Below are positions 1 to 9,068 of a DNA stretch of 23,291 nt, one piece after another. Source of the stretch: Hemicentrotus pulcherrimus (taxonomy: Eukaryota; Echinodermata; Echinoidea; Camarodonta; Strongylocentrotidae). The stretch lies in assembly GCA_003118195.1 (NCBI GenBank), contig BEXV01000171.1, positions 327,569 through 350,859 on the forward strand, in the 5' to 3' direction. The notes beneath the pieces are model-generated. The model did no database searches, had not been told where the DNA came from, and saw nothing but the letters and a program-made list of their open reading frames with translations. How positions within the stretch are numbered: position 1 is the first letter of the stretch; each line of letters starts with the position of its first letter. The position numbers were made by a program, and so were the translations under genes.

Positions 1-18
1 GGGGGGGGGGGGGGGGGG
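1..18. repeat. poly-G tract at window edge
   Basis: Eighteen consecutive G residues open the window, followed by another G-rich and C-rich stretch. Runs like this can form G-quadruplexes and often break assemblies. Another G run (18 G) borders the assembly gap at 12343, so the left edge may be a contig-quality boundary. Confidence 0.9.
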
Positions 19-212
19 CTTGGGGGCGCCAGCCCCCCAAATAAAATTGAACCATGACTTATTTTCAATTCCGTGATGTATAAATGTTCGTGATATTACA
101 ATTTCAACAAAATGCGCGTTTCTCCATTTCTGTTGCAAGCTGACACATTCCCAAATAGCCAGGAAGAGCATATGTTTACTAAGTGGCCGTGGCCAATAAC
201 AGTAACACTAGT

Positions 213-227
213 AAAAAAAAAAAAAAA
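213..227 (+). repeat. poly-A run (15 A)
   Basis: Fifteen A residues in a row. It could be the tail of an old retroposed sequence or a simple homopolymer. I see no target-site duplication or recognisable element body upstream, so I do not assign it to an element. Confidence 0.6.
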
Positions 228-308
228 TCCAGAAGCAATTGTGACAAGCACTGCCGGGCGTTCCATACTTACATCATGTAACACTGCACATGTACCGTTC
301 AGGGGACC

Positions 309-720
309 AGTGGGGAAATTGAATTCAGACATGATTAAGAGTAGAGAACAGTAGAACGAATCGTCTTTTTTCTCGAATAATTTAATGAAACGGCAAAGCT
401 TCCGCGCTTCGGAAGGGGGGGGGGCAACTGAAGTAAGACGAGGATTAAGAGTCGAGAACGGAACAACGGATTGTCTTCTTTCTTTAATAATTTAATGAAG
501 TGTCAAAGCTTCTGTGCTCCGCGTGGGAGGGGGAAGCTGAATTCAGACAAGAGCACGATACAACGAATCGTCTTCTTTCTCTAATAATTCAATAAAACGT
601 GAAAGGGGCGAATTAAGAATTAAGAGTCGAGAACGGTACAACGTCGTCTTTTTTCTCTCATAATTTAATGAAGTGTCAAAGTTTTCGCGCTTCGCGCGGG
701 GAGGGGGAAATTGAAAAATG
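309..720. repeat. degenerate tandem repeat, unit about 108 bp
   Basis: A unit with the order GATTAAGAGTCGAGAAC, ACAACGAATCGTCTTC, AATAATTTAATGAA, GTCAAAGCTT, a GC-rich hairpin, a G run and GGAAACTGAATTCAGAC is repeated. Copies start near 333, 443, 551 (head altered, lacks the GC-rich hairpin part) and 619; the tail of a further copy is at 309-330. The third copy is only about 68 bp, so it carries an internal deletion. Each full copy carries a short GC hairpin or G run: CTTCCG/CGGAAG near 401-414 and CGCGC/GCGCG near 687-699. Reading frames across it (for example minus strand 543-902) look like by-products of the repeat. Confidence 0.85.
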
Positions 721-2815
721 ACGGTTAATCGGTGGCCTCTACACGCTCCCCACTCCCCCACTGAAAAAGATCTAGCAACGCTCCTGATAACGACACAGTT
801 TACACACTCGAGATAATTTTTGCAAGTAGGCCTACTCCTGATGAAGTACCGGACCACCGTCTTTGTGCATTGTGCGGCATCAAAGCATTTACAACGTCTC
901 ACGACTTGGCAGATCTTTTCCTCTAACTTCTAACCAATCAGAAGGCCTCGTTTTTTCCAGGAAGTGCCGGTGGACGTTAATGCGCCAAATGTGGTTCTCA
1001 AATTACAAAAAAACCTACTCTTGGAAGGGGTAGGGGAAAGCAACTTAACTCATTTCTGATATTCATGGAAAGAAAACAAAATACAAAAATATATCATTTT
1101 ATGTAAACAAATTCCCGAACTGAAACCATTTTCTTGTAGGTTTTATGACAAGAATATAATCGGATTGATTTTCCGTTAAAAAAAAAGTTAATAGAATTCC
1201 GCCCTCTTTCTTGTCAAACGCACAATAGCAAAATACTATCATTATCTATTTGACGTTCTGTGACTGTCGGTTATAATCTGTTGTCTTCCTTGCTCCAGTG
1301 ATTTTGAAAAGTCTGATGCAAATTTTACCTTTTCAATTCGCAAAAAACAGCTATAAAATGCATCCACGTCGTGCATGCGGGCATGTTTACCAAACTTTGC
1401 CAATGACATACAAGCAAAGTGGACTTTAGAACAAGTTGTTGTGTTGTGCAGTTATTTCTCGGTATGTATATATTCAATATCATGCTATTGTATAGGTGAA
1501 TATAATATGCTGATATCATTCTTACGACATTTTTTGACTAATTACAGTAATATACTTCATGTATATCATTTTTGCTGGCAAACCTGTATACAATTTGACA
1601 ATGACCTTTATTCTCTTATACATAAAAGGTAGACAGTATTTACTTTGCAAAATATGATTCGGCTGTAAAAACGAATATACAAAAGCAGTTTTCTGTAGTT
1701 AATTTATGGTCTTATGCAAGAATCGGGAGAATAATTGTGTAAGTTGACTTTGAAAATTATGCATTGTGATATTTTCAAAAATGCATACGGGCTACACTAA
1801 AGACCTGTACATATACATTCATAAGCCCACTCCATTTTCGTAGAAAGCACGGCTGTGTAATTACATTGGCACGGACAGGGAATGATGGAACAATAATGTG
1901 TCAATTTATAAAAGGTTGATAGATTAGCGTATTGACAGTTTATCATTTACAAATTTTGTCTATCTATAAGAGGCTTTCATGAGTGTGACATATGGTATTG
2001 ATGACATCGTCATTAACTTTTCTACAGTGACAAATTACTAATTTTCGAACCGTGCGTTACATTTCAAAAGGAATACATGATGAATTGCAAGTATATTATA
2101 TGAGTTGCGTTGAGCATTGAACATGTATAAGATTACACCAAGTTACATCAAAGATATGTATCATAGATGTCGAATGGTAGTACAAGTAGTAAATCTAATG
2201 AAAAACTGCAATTTTCTGTATATATGGCAGATTCACCTGGTACAAATAAAACACCCTATTACCGCTTTTTGTTGTGTGTTCAGATTGTAAAAACCTGTGC
2301 ATTGATATGATAAGAGTTATAAATCTTTCATTAAAAAATCTTTAAAATAATAAACAAGTACAAAAACAATACATGTGTTCACACCTTGTACTACTATTCG
2401 GTTTAGTGTATGGTTGTGTAATTCCCAAAATATATATTTGATCTAAAGTGAGACGGCAAAGAGTAGGAGAGAAATATTTTGTAAGATAACCTATAGTAAC
2501 AACGTATGTCAATATTTGTGTGCCTCTTATGGTTTGACAGCGGTCAGTATATAGAAATAACATGTGAAGTAGTGAAGGATTCCATTTGCTTTCTGAAAAT
2601 TCATCCAAACAATGCAAACTTGATCCACTGTTCCATATGCCTGGTCTTACCAGCTGGAGAGTGTTACCATATTGCAATGGCAAAGAAAGTTATATTTCAT
2701 GCTGGATGCCCACTCTCATAATAGCATAGGATGGTTTATTTTTTGTAATTTTACGAGGATAAGCCCTAGCGATTTTCTGGTTAATTATACATCATAACGT
2801 TTAATGGGAAGCCAT
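721..2815. other. intergenic AT-rich DNA, no gene seen
   Basis: About 2.1 kb of AT-rich sequence. The open frames here (for example 1375-1632 on plus, 2342-2683 on minus and 2506-2721 on plus) are short, overlap each other on opposite strands and show no domain I recognise. I see no RNA gene or intact mobile element in it. Confidence 0.6.
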
Positions 2816-2823
2816 TATATATA
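2816..2823 (+). promoter_or_regulatory. candidate TATA box for the B-box gene
   Basis: TATATATA lies about 40 bases upstream of a strong splice donor at 2862 on the same strand. If used, transcription would begin near 2845 and give a very short first exon ending at 2861. This is inference from spacing only; AT-rich DNA produces such motifs by chance, and the true first exon may lie elsewhere. Confidence 0.25.
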
Positions 2824-2861
2824 CAGCGCAAAATCATCCAGTGTGATAAGTTCGCCTGAAG

Positions 2862-2868
2862 GTAAGTT
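2862..2868 (+). other. candidate 5' splice donor (GAAG|GTAAGTT)
   Basis: GAAG|GTAAGTT is close to the ideal animal splice donor. Paired with the acceptor at 3551-3552 it would define a 691-base intron in the 5' untranslated region of the B-box gene. Pairing is inferred and needs transcript evidence. Confidence 0.35.
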
Positions 2869-2889
2869 AATGACACCACGTAGTCACTG

Positions 2890-2906
2890 GCTCTCTCTCT
2901 CTCTCT
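2890..2906 (+). repeat. (CT)n microsatellite
   Basis: A short CT dinucleotide run inside the putative first intron of the B-box gene. Confidence 0.85.
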
Positions 2907-3255
2907 TCTATTCATAAGCATTGCTTTCATCTGTATAAGATGAGCAGGAGGGGCGAGTTAAAGTATCACCTCATGCATCATGCTTTTCAAGTTTTTCTGT
3001 AGGCATACCTCGATTTCAACACCCATTTTTTTTTCTTCTTCATGTAGCTCTTCTGAGAAAAACACAAGATAGATAGCACGAGACAAGAAGGTTCAAATCA
3101 GATCAAAGAGGTATATTGCCTCATTTTTAGAAATTTTGATTATTTCTTTGACATGTTGTGAAACCTGGGTAGACATCTCCTTGCCTTTGCATCTAATAGT
3201 AAGAGATCTTCTGAACATTTAGAATTCTTTTGGATATTCAAACAGTGCTGATAGT

Positions 3256-3341
3256 TATACGGTAGGCTTACGGTAGCACCATGTGAGAGAAGGAAGATTG
3301 AGGAGTCCTGAAAAGGGCTGCAACCGTAAGCCTATTGTATA
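3256..3341. repeat. imperfect inverted repeat (hairpin), arms of 23 bp
   Basis: The left arm begins TATACGGTAGGCTTACGGT (3256-3274). The right arm, 3323-3341, is its reverse complement with two mismatches. Beyond an A/A mismatch the pairing continues for three more bases (3276-3278 with 3319-3321). The loop is about 40 bases. The transcript could fold into an 86-nt hairpin inside the putative 5' intron of the B-box gene. It could be a small MITE-type remnant, a small-RNA precursor or chance; no flanking duplication was seen. Confidence 0.7.
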
Positions 3342-3550
3342 TCTACATCACCATGCAAGCCAATACTGTCTTACTATAGCAGTATCTAGTGCTCATAGTG
3401 TATTGATATTGAAGTTGTAATTAGTTGTGATACAACAGTGACTTTAGGGGCGAAATATCCGGTACCGAAATATGCATTCAACAAAAATTGTTAGAAAACA
3501 AACTAATTTACAGACTTAATAACCATAATTTGTCTTGCTTTTTATATTAC

Positions 3551-3552
3551 AG
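3551..3552 (+). other. candidate 3' splice acceptor before the B-box ORF
   Basis: A T-rich tract (about 3530-3548) leads into TATTACAG ending at 3552, a good acceptor. The coding exon would then start at 3553, leaving 55 bases of 5' UTR before the ATG at 3608. The frame is also open across the junction back to a TGA at 3428-3430, so extra coding sequence from an upstream exon cannot be excluded. Confidence 0.5.
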
Positions 3553-3607
3553 AGGACAAAGTCTTGCCCATAGATCACAGATTCTCACCAGAAAAGCGTC
3601 TCACAGC

Positions 3608-5389
3608 ATGGCATCGCCAACACGAAGCGATGATCAAATGAAATGTGAAGAGACAGGTTGCCATGGACATTCAGTATTAACCCATTACATCGACCAGGTG
3701 ACGAGAAGAATATGTCACGCCTGCGCGCTGGAGAAAGGTCACTTTCATCTACTTGGACACAAAAAATGGTATTGCGAGAGACATCAAGAGTTGGTAAAAG
3801 CCTTCTGCATCACTCATAGCGAGGGATGCTGTCAGTCATGTAAACTCATCTTTCATCAAAGTCCATGCCAGGTCAGTGATATTAATACGGTTGTAGATAA
3901 GAAACATAAGCTTTTAGAAGCAAAGATGCCCTTGAGGAAAAAGAGTACGAGGAAATTAAATGATTGTCTTCAAAGGGTGTCAGAAAGTGTACCTGCTTCC
4001 GAGAAATCGTTCCAAAAATTGGTAGATGAAGTAATTCGGCATTTCGATGAAGCTTTGGGGAAGGAGGTTGAACGGGAGAAAGAAGCTGTGCGTACTATCG
4101 ACAAGAAATACGACGATAAAATGACCAAGCTTCTGGAAAAGAAGGATCGCGACCTGACACGTTGTCGGAAAGCAGCAGAACAACAAAGAAAACCTCTTCA
4201 AGAAAGTAAAAAGAATATACTCGACGAGATTCAAAGATGTAAAAGAATCTCGCAAGCAGGAATAGAAAAGCTGCAGCATGAGATGGAAGAGCTTCAAATA
4301 ATTATCCATGACCTGAAGATCAAGATTAATCACGTTCTTCATGCAGAACAAGAAATTGTTTTGAAGTCAGACGAAGTTTGTGCGGAAATTGAGAGCACCT
4401 TTAAAAGGGTTGTCAAAGTGAATGAAGTTCTGGATGAAACAAATCGCATCACAAACTCTATATCTCTGCTTAGAAAAAGAAGAAACGGGAGAGAGCATCT
4501 TCGGTTATATTCCACACCTCATGGACCGTGGAAGTTGGTAGATGAATTCAGAATTTCATCTCACATGAATGACTTACGTATTCTAGGGCGTGCCTTTAAT
4601 GAAAATGCTTTCTTTGAAGACGTCAAGACGGGAGTGGGGTACATATTCGACTCCATCAAGCGAGAGATGGTACAAGTGTTACAATACGATGGAAGGGGCT
4701 CGGTGAACTACTGCACACCCCTTGATGATGATTCACTCCTGTGTGGAAGAACACATGGAGGGTGCTCTAAGAAGACACTAAGTGAGTGCATCTGTCTGTA
4801 TGACAGGCAATGGCAATTAAGGAAGAGTATTTCTATTCCAAGGAATACATCAGGACCAGTCTCCTGCGTCAGTGTGGATGTTGATTGTAACGGAATGATC
4901 GTTGCATCAGAGGCTAATCAGTCTCATATCTACGTCATCAACCCAGCAGATGGTTTGATAGTCAAGACCATTCTTCTGCAGGATGCCAAGTGTAAGAGAT
5001 GTCTGTGTATGCCATCTGGTGACATTGTCGTTTCTACTGGACAAGGAGAATTCACCATTCTAGATCAGACTGGTAAATCAAAGCGAATCATACGGGATGA
5101 CGACTGGCTGTCAGCCGTTGACTTCTCGCTAGATCCTCTCTTAGACACAATGTACGTAGTGTACCGGGACAAGAGCCAAGATTCATATGCAGTTGATGAA
5201 GTGACAGGGGGTGGAAAGATAGCTAAGAAGATTTTAACCTTTCCTCAAGCAAACTGGTCAGATACCACTGCCAAAAGTCGCACTTATCCCATAGTTATTA
5301 CACCTGCAGGCAAGCTCATCGCTTGCAATGAGGATAATGTTTTTATCTTCAAGAGAACAGTCTGTTTCAATGATACTGTTTTGATTTAG
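3608..5389 (+). CDS. TRIM-like protein: B-box, coiled coil, NHL-like propeller; no RING
   Basis: A 593-residue protein in a single exon. Start: the first in-frame ATG after the TGA at 3428-3430, in good context (CAGCATGG), after a probable acceptor at 3552. Residues 13-51 look like a divergent B-box 1 (C13, C18, C36, C39, H45, H47, H51). Residues 56-87 are a clear B-box 2: C56, H59, C67, H70, C75, C78, H83, C87, with Cys in the last ligand position where His is usual. Residues about 100-290 are Lys/Glu-rich coiled coil. Residues about 310-585 read as a beta-propeller of NHL/TRIM2-3 type; the clearest blade is 421-457 (VSVDVDCNG, then HIYVINPADG). Family members with a RING act as cytoplasmic E3 ubiquitin ligases. 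Here no RING is visible, so a scaffold or regulatory role is possible, unless an upstream exon supplies one. The single coding exon suggests a retrogene-like or expanded family. It is convergent with the receptor gene at 7336-8886. Domain architecture is confident; exact orthology is not. Confidence 0.9.
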   Translation: MASPTRSDDQMKCEETGCHGHSVLTHYIDQVTRRICHACALEKGHFHLLGHKKWYCERHQELVKAFCITHSEGCCQSCKLIFHQSPCQVSDINTVVDKKHKLLEAKMPLRKKSTRKLNDCLQRVSESVPASEKSFQKLVDEVIRHFDEALGKEVEREKEAVRTIDKKYDDKMTKLLEKKDRDLTRCRKAAEQQRKPLQESKKNILDEIQRCKRISQAGIEKLQHEMEELQIIIHDLKIKINHVLHAEQEIVLKSDEVCAEIESTFKRVVKVNEVLDETNRITNSISLLRKRRNGREHLRLYSTPHGPWKLVDEFRISSHMNDLRILGRAFNENAFFEDVKTGVGYIFDSIKREMVQVLQYDGRGSVNYCTPLDDDSLLCGRTHGGCSKKTLSECICLYDRQWQLRKSISIPRNTSGPVSCVSVDVDCNGMIVASEANQSHIYVINPADGLIVKTILLQDAKCKRCLCMPSGDIVVSTGQGEFTILDQTGKSKRIIRDDDWLSAVDFSLDPLLDTMYVVYRDKSQDSYAVDEVTGGGKIAKKILTFPQANWSDTTAKSRTYPIVITPAGKLIACNEDNVFIFKRTVCFNDTVLI

Positions 5390-5635
5390 GTCTTCATCTT
5401 GTCAATTTCATGTGCATTTTACAAGTATTAAACAGATTCAGTTTGAAAAACAGATCAGAAGTACATGTAGAAGCAAAGCAGCTGTTAACGAACACTTTTT
5501 TGAAATTCCGTCTTAAAATACCACTGTACAATAACTTTGGACTCTTTGCACTAAAAATTGTAAGTGACGCAGGACAAATTTTTCTTAAACGAGAAAGAAA
5601 ACAAAACTAATACAAAGGGGACACAAGAAAGAGAA

Positions 5636-5641
5636 AATAAA
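5636..5641 (+). terminator. polyadenylation signal AATAAA of the B-box gene
   Basis: The canonical hexamer sits 247 bases after the stop codon on the same strand, a normal 3' UTR length. It is the nearest canonical signal I see; actual cleavage is untested. Confidence 0.55.
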
Positions 5642-6149
5642 ATTTGACGAAAGGGAAAAAACAGGTACTCGGATTTTCCGACATCGGTTCAGAAAAATCC
5701 CATATTTTCAAATTATTTTTAATAGACGGGGGGGGGGTTGGTGTCAGACTCATTCTTTCACATCCCCTCTAGCGGTAACCCTGCCCAAGGGCGGTGGTGA
5801 TTACAATGTATATAGGGGGAAATTGTGCTTTAAACATGCAACTAGAAAAAACACAGAAATACAACTCATCACACAAAATTGTCGTGCGGAAAAGTAGTTT
5901 TAATTAATAAATTGTACTATAAATATCTGTTTTATGGTTGAGTGCAACATGCATTCATAACACGCCATGAGTGGAAATAATTCACCGAGTGTAATTAATC
6001 ATACATAATTATCACATAAAGTAAATCATGGTGCATGTGTACTTTTCTTTTCAGTGTTTTAGATAAAAGACAATTCTTCTGGTGAAAATTGGCTCAAAAT
6101 AGATGACACTAATGTTAGTCAAGTAAGTTTTTAAATTATAAAAGGGATT

Positions 6150-6173
6150 TGTGTGTGTGTGTGTGTGTGTGTG
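6150..6173 (+). repeat. (TG)12 microsatellite
   Basis: An uninterrupted TG dinucleotide run of 24 bases in the intergenic region. Confidence 0.95.
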
Positions 6174-7000
6174 CATTTGCATAATCGAGAAATTGATGAG
6201 AAAACTATGGTGTGCTTGGTGGATTAAAACAGAATTGTTAATGGATGGTCCCCAGAAGTTATCAAAGTTAAGCTATATGCTTCAGTTATATTTGTGTTTG
6301 TTTATATTTTAGGGTGGTACATGTTTGTATTCCGATTTTGTCAAACGAAGGAAATACTAAGTTATTATTCAATACGGTAAACATGATTGTAAAACGGTAA
6401 TTATCTCGAAGAAGTTACATCATAACAATCGTATTTAGCAATATGGTATAGAAAACTGTGACGAAATAGTTATGTTAGCACATGATATTTTAACATTATA
6501 AGGTGTATGAAAATTAAATAATTTGGCACCCGTTGGAAAATAAGGTATGCCATTTAGTAGTTCAGATTGGGTGTTGTGTGCCATAATGTTGTGATATCAT
6601 TTACAATTGCAAAAATTCACAGGCCCGTATGGTTTCTATTCAAATTCACACCCGACGATAGGCATATAGACAAATGTATTATTAAAGCGCTATATAAAAG
6701 CTAAATGTTATTTATTATAATTATTATTAGCTTCTTCCACAATCTTCTTTAACAAATTTAAGGTAATAAGTCTAGGGTCTCAGTTTTTCCTTTCTTTAAA
6801 TTGATCTTTGAACCGAGTCGGGTTAAGCTCAATAAGTAGAATTCGGGCAACAGTGTTCACAGACTCTTTAATTTAGACAGGATTGTTCTAACACGTTTGT
6901 CAGCTCATCGGTTTCTGAGTACACTTTATCATCGCTTAAATTTAAAGGGAATGTAGATGTAGCTGGAATTAGAAAAAATGGAACAGGGATGAAGAATATG

Positions 7001-7016
7001 TTATTATTATTATTAG
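7001..7016 (+). repeat. (TTA)5 microsatellite
   Basis: Trinucleotide run of TTA in the presumed 3' flank of the receptor gene. Confidence 0.85.
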
Positions 7017-7090
7017 TATCATTCTTATTATAAAAATATGCACTTTAAGGCCCGTAACCTACCCCAAAACAGTTAACGTTAAAATTGTTT

Positions 7091-7106
7091 TCATTCATTC
7101 ATTCAT
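7091..7106 (+). repeat. (TCAT)4 microsatellite
   Basis: Tetranucleotide run reading TCATTCATTCATTCAT in the presumed 3' UTR or flank of the receptor gene. Confidence 0.85.
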
Positions 7107-7335
7107 TTATCATATTTTGTTCATGACGGCTCTTTCCTGGATCCACCCATGGTATGCATGATATGAGGTTTACATAAATTTGTATGTGACCAAAACAATA
7201 TAAATGGGCCTCAGATACATTGATGTGATAGATATAAATATAGTTTCGTATTTTTCATGTGTATGCATGCAATATACTTGTTTGTTTTCTTCTAAATTAC
7301 GCTGACACCTAATAAAAAAAATATGATGATAATAA

Positions 7336-8886
7336 TCAACAGTCACTAACACTGACCGGTTCACAACTTTCAGAAAATCTAGTTGTTTGTGCGTTTATCT
7401 CCTTTCCATGATCTTCAATTGCACGCATTGAAGCGCTCTCATCATTCGAAGATACTGACAAAACTGAGACAGGGCTAATTACGAGTGTCTCTCCCGTATT
7501 TATTGGTTTCATTCGTGGTTGTCCCGAGTAGGTAGGCAGTGATGGGTCTCCGCTCTTTTCTCTCCACGCTACGGTATTTGGAGAGGTTACTATCCTATCA
7601 GAATTCTTTGGTTGAAGTGAACTAGTCGCTACTGATGGTGGTACCCAACGCTGCGACTCGTGTGTGCTTCCAAGGCGTCCTCGTCTGATGTAGCCTGATA
7701 GGACACCCCGTAGAGGATCTGTTAGAAGGCCATACACCAGAGGATTCACTGCTACGTGTAGATATAGAAATAATTGGATCATTTTTATGCAGAATTCTGG
7801 AGGTGTGTTTGGCTTAAAGGTTGACTGTAGTGTGAACACAAGTACGGGTACCCAGGTGAAAAGATAAGACGCCGATATAAGTGCAAGGGATCGTCCAAGG
7901 CGCTGTTCACTCGGTCGGACGTTGGACATGGTGGATGATGCGATAGAAGCGAGAGAAAAGCGTCGTCCACTGTCCCGTGTTTTGCCTCCCGTTGCCGAAG
8001 CAAGACTTGATCTTCGCTGATTGACGTTTGATCTAGGTAAGTTTTGTCGAGAAGGCAAGGGCAAGAAATCCCTGTCAGTGTACAATACCGGAAGTGCAGG
8101 CGAAGGGACACGCAGGGTATTTTGGTCTTCACACGCAGCTAATGATGCAACAGATGCAGACAACATGTTATTCGTAGTGTGCTGAACTCTCTTGGAGCTT
8201 TGCCGAACAGTGATTATAACTTTGGTGTAGCAGAATGCCATGGTGAACAGCGGAATAATGGTCGTTATAACAATTAGAAATATGACGTAAGATTTGTTGT
8301 CACTAAAACTCAGGAAGCAGTTTGGCGACCCGTCGCATGAGGTCAGGCTCCCCCAACCTACCAACGGCGGAAGTGCACAAAGTCCTGCAAGGATCCACGT
8401 TACCACATACAAGAAAAGTGTCTGTGATTTGTAAAACTCTGCAAATCGATTCTGTGATCGCGACATAACGATGAGCCTGTATATCGCTAAGATAGGAAAT
8501 ATGAATTCGATGCCGATTACAGCCCACAGTATGAAGAATCCATGAATCTGACATATTACGAATCCGTATGTCCAACCACCAGTTAGACAACTCGCTACTG
8601 TTAATGGAAGAGTTAGGCAATAAATAAAATCTCCGATGACTAAATTCATAAGGTGACTGTTTGATTTACTCCGTAACTTGGGTTTCTTGTACAATATAAA
8701 TACCACTGTACCGTTACATACGACTGCTAGAAGACACAAAAGAATGTCTAACATGGCAATCACGATGTCTGATATGTTGCGAATATTTTCCTCTCCACAG
8801 TCATGGGGAGGATATAGATCAGTAGTCGACATATTCGAGATGAATACCCTCTCGGAAAAAGATGTAAAATTTGCTAGATACGTCAT
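7336..8886 (-). CDS. intronless class A (rhodopsin-like) seven-helix receptor
   Basis: A 516-residue plasma-membrane receptor in one exon. Three N-glycosylation sequons precede helix 1 (N6, N18, N37). Family marks: N58-G59 in TM1; N81-L82 and D86 in TM2; C112 at the start of TM3, which can pair with C184 or C190 in loop 2; W164 then LPPLVGWG in TM4; P212 in TM5; W345 and P347 in TM6; N381-P-L-V-Y385 in TM7. Unusual points: the DRY triad is Y136-R137-L138, and TM6 has TWVP rather than CWLP. The retinal lysine position is Tyr (Y375), so it is not an opsin despite the opsin-like TM4 end. Intracellular loop 3 is about 100 residues long and has two basophilic-kinase sites, RRSSL (291-295) and RRFSL (308-312). 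The tail of about 120 residues is Ser/Thr-rich. The closest feel is the opsin/melatonin/moody-like cluster; the ligand is unknown. The first ATG (8886) has a weak context. The ATG at 8832 (M19) has A at -3 and is a possible alternative, which would drop N6 and N18. Confidence 0.93.
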   Translation of the reverse strand: MTYLANFTSFSERVFISNMSTTDLYPPHDCGEENIRNISDIVIAMLDILLCLLAVVCNGTVVFILYKKPKLRSKSNSHLMNLVIGDFIYCLTLPLTVASCLTGGWTYGFVICQIHGFFILWAVIGIEFIFPILAIYRLIVMSRSQNRFAEFYKSQTLFLYVVTWILAGLCALPPLVGWGSLTSCDGSPNCFLSFSDNKSYVIFLIVITTIIPLFTMAFCYTKVIITVRQSSKRVQHTTNNMLSASVASLAACEDQNTLRVPSPALPVLYTDRDFLPLPSRQNLPRSNVNQRRSSLASATGGKTRDSGRRFSLASIASSTMSNVRPSEQRLGRSLALISASYLFTWVPVLVFTLQSTFKPNTPPEFCIKMIQLFLYLHVAVNPLVYGLLTDPLRGVLSGYIRRGRLGSTHESQRWVPPSVATSSLQPKNSDRIVTSPNTVAWREKSGDPSLPTYSGQPRMKPINTGETLVISPVSVLSVSSNDESASMRAIEDHGKEINAQTTRFSESCEPVSVSDC

Positions 8887-9046
8887 TAAGCTGAAATCAC
8901 GACATTTGCTCTATTCCCTTTTTCAAACATATACTGATCTTACGTTGACTTCAGAGATAGCGTGTTTAAAAAACATGAGGTGATAGTGTGCCTAACTGTC
9001 AGCGCGTTCTCTTTTTTTTTCCGTCTCTGTTTTTTCTGCTTCTGGC

Positions 9047-9068
9047 TTTATACTCTCTGCTCTTTATA
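9047..9068 (-). promoter_or_regulatory. tandem TATAAA motifs upstream of the receptor
   Basis: On the minus strand two TATAAA hexamers (9068-9063 and 9052-9047) lie 161-182 bases upstream of the ATG. Initiation 25-30 bases further on would give an unspliced 5' UTR of about 135-155 bases, consistent with an intronless gene. An alternative is a spliced leader exon joining at the weak acceptor-like TTTCAG four bases before the ATG (AG at 8891-8892). Confidence 0.4.

Larger units (their letters stand above)
5642..7335. other. convergent intergenic region between the two genes
   Basis: AT-rich DNA between the 3' ends of the two genes. It contains a G10 run at 5728-5737 followed by a GC-rich imperfect hairpin near 5776-5803 (core GCCC-AA-GGGC), a (TG)12 run at 6150-6173, TTA repeats at 7001-7016 and a CATT repeat at 7091-7106. 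The nearest canonical poly-A signal for the minus-strand receptor (TTTATT on plus) is at 6711-6716, about 620 bases past its stop. I see no gene. Confidence 0.6.

Noticed and set aside
563..576. 14-base ACAACGAATCGTCT word shared with the SINE-like region at 19671-19684
   Set aside because: About one such match is expected by chance in a window of this size, and flanking bases do not align.
543..902. 119-residue minus-strand frame
   Set aside because: It largely reads the degenerate tandem repeat and its flank; no domain recognised.
2506..2721. Plus frame with a RING-like CSICLVLPAGECYH stretch upstream of the TRIM-like gene
   Set aside because: Considered as a missing RING exon, but the remaining Cys/His ligands are absent, the frame stops at 2721 and no donor follows in frame. 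The resemblance is probably chance.
3980..4351. 123-residue minus-strand frame
   Set aside because: Antisense shadow of the coiled-coil coding sequence.
7312..7321. AATAAAAAAA as a poly-A signal
   Set aside because: It is on the plus strand and no plus-strand gene lies close upstream; the nearby receptor gene is on the minus strand.
7336..8886. Receptor as an opsin
   Set aside because: The TM4 end (LPPLVGWG) is opsin-like, but the retinal-binding Lys position in TM7 is Tyr375.
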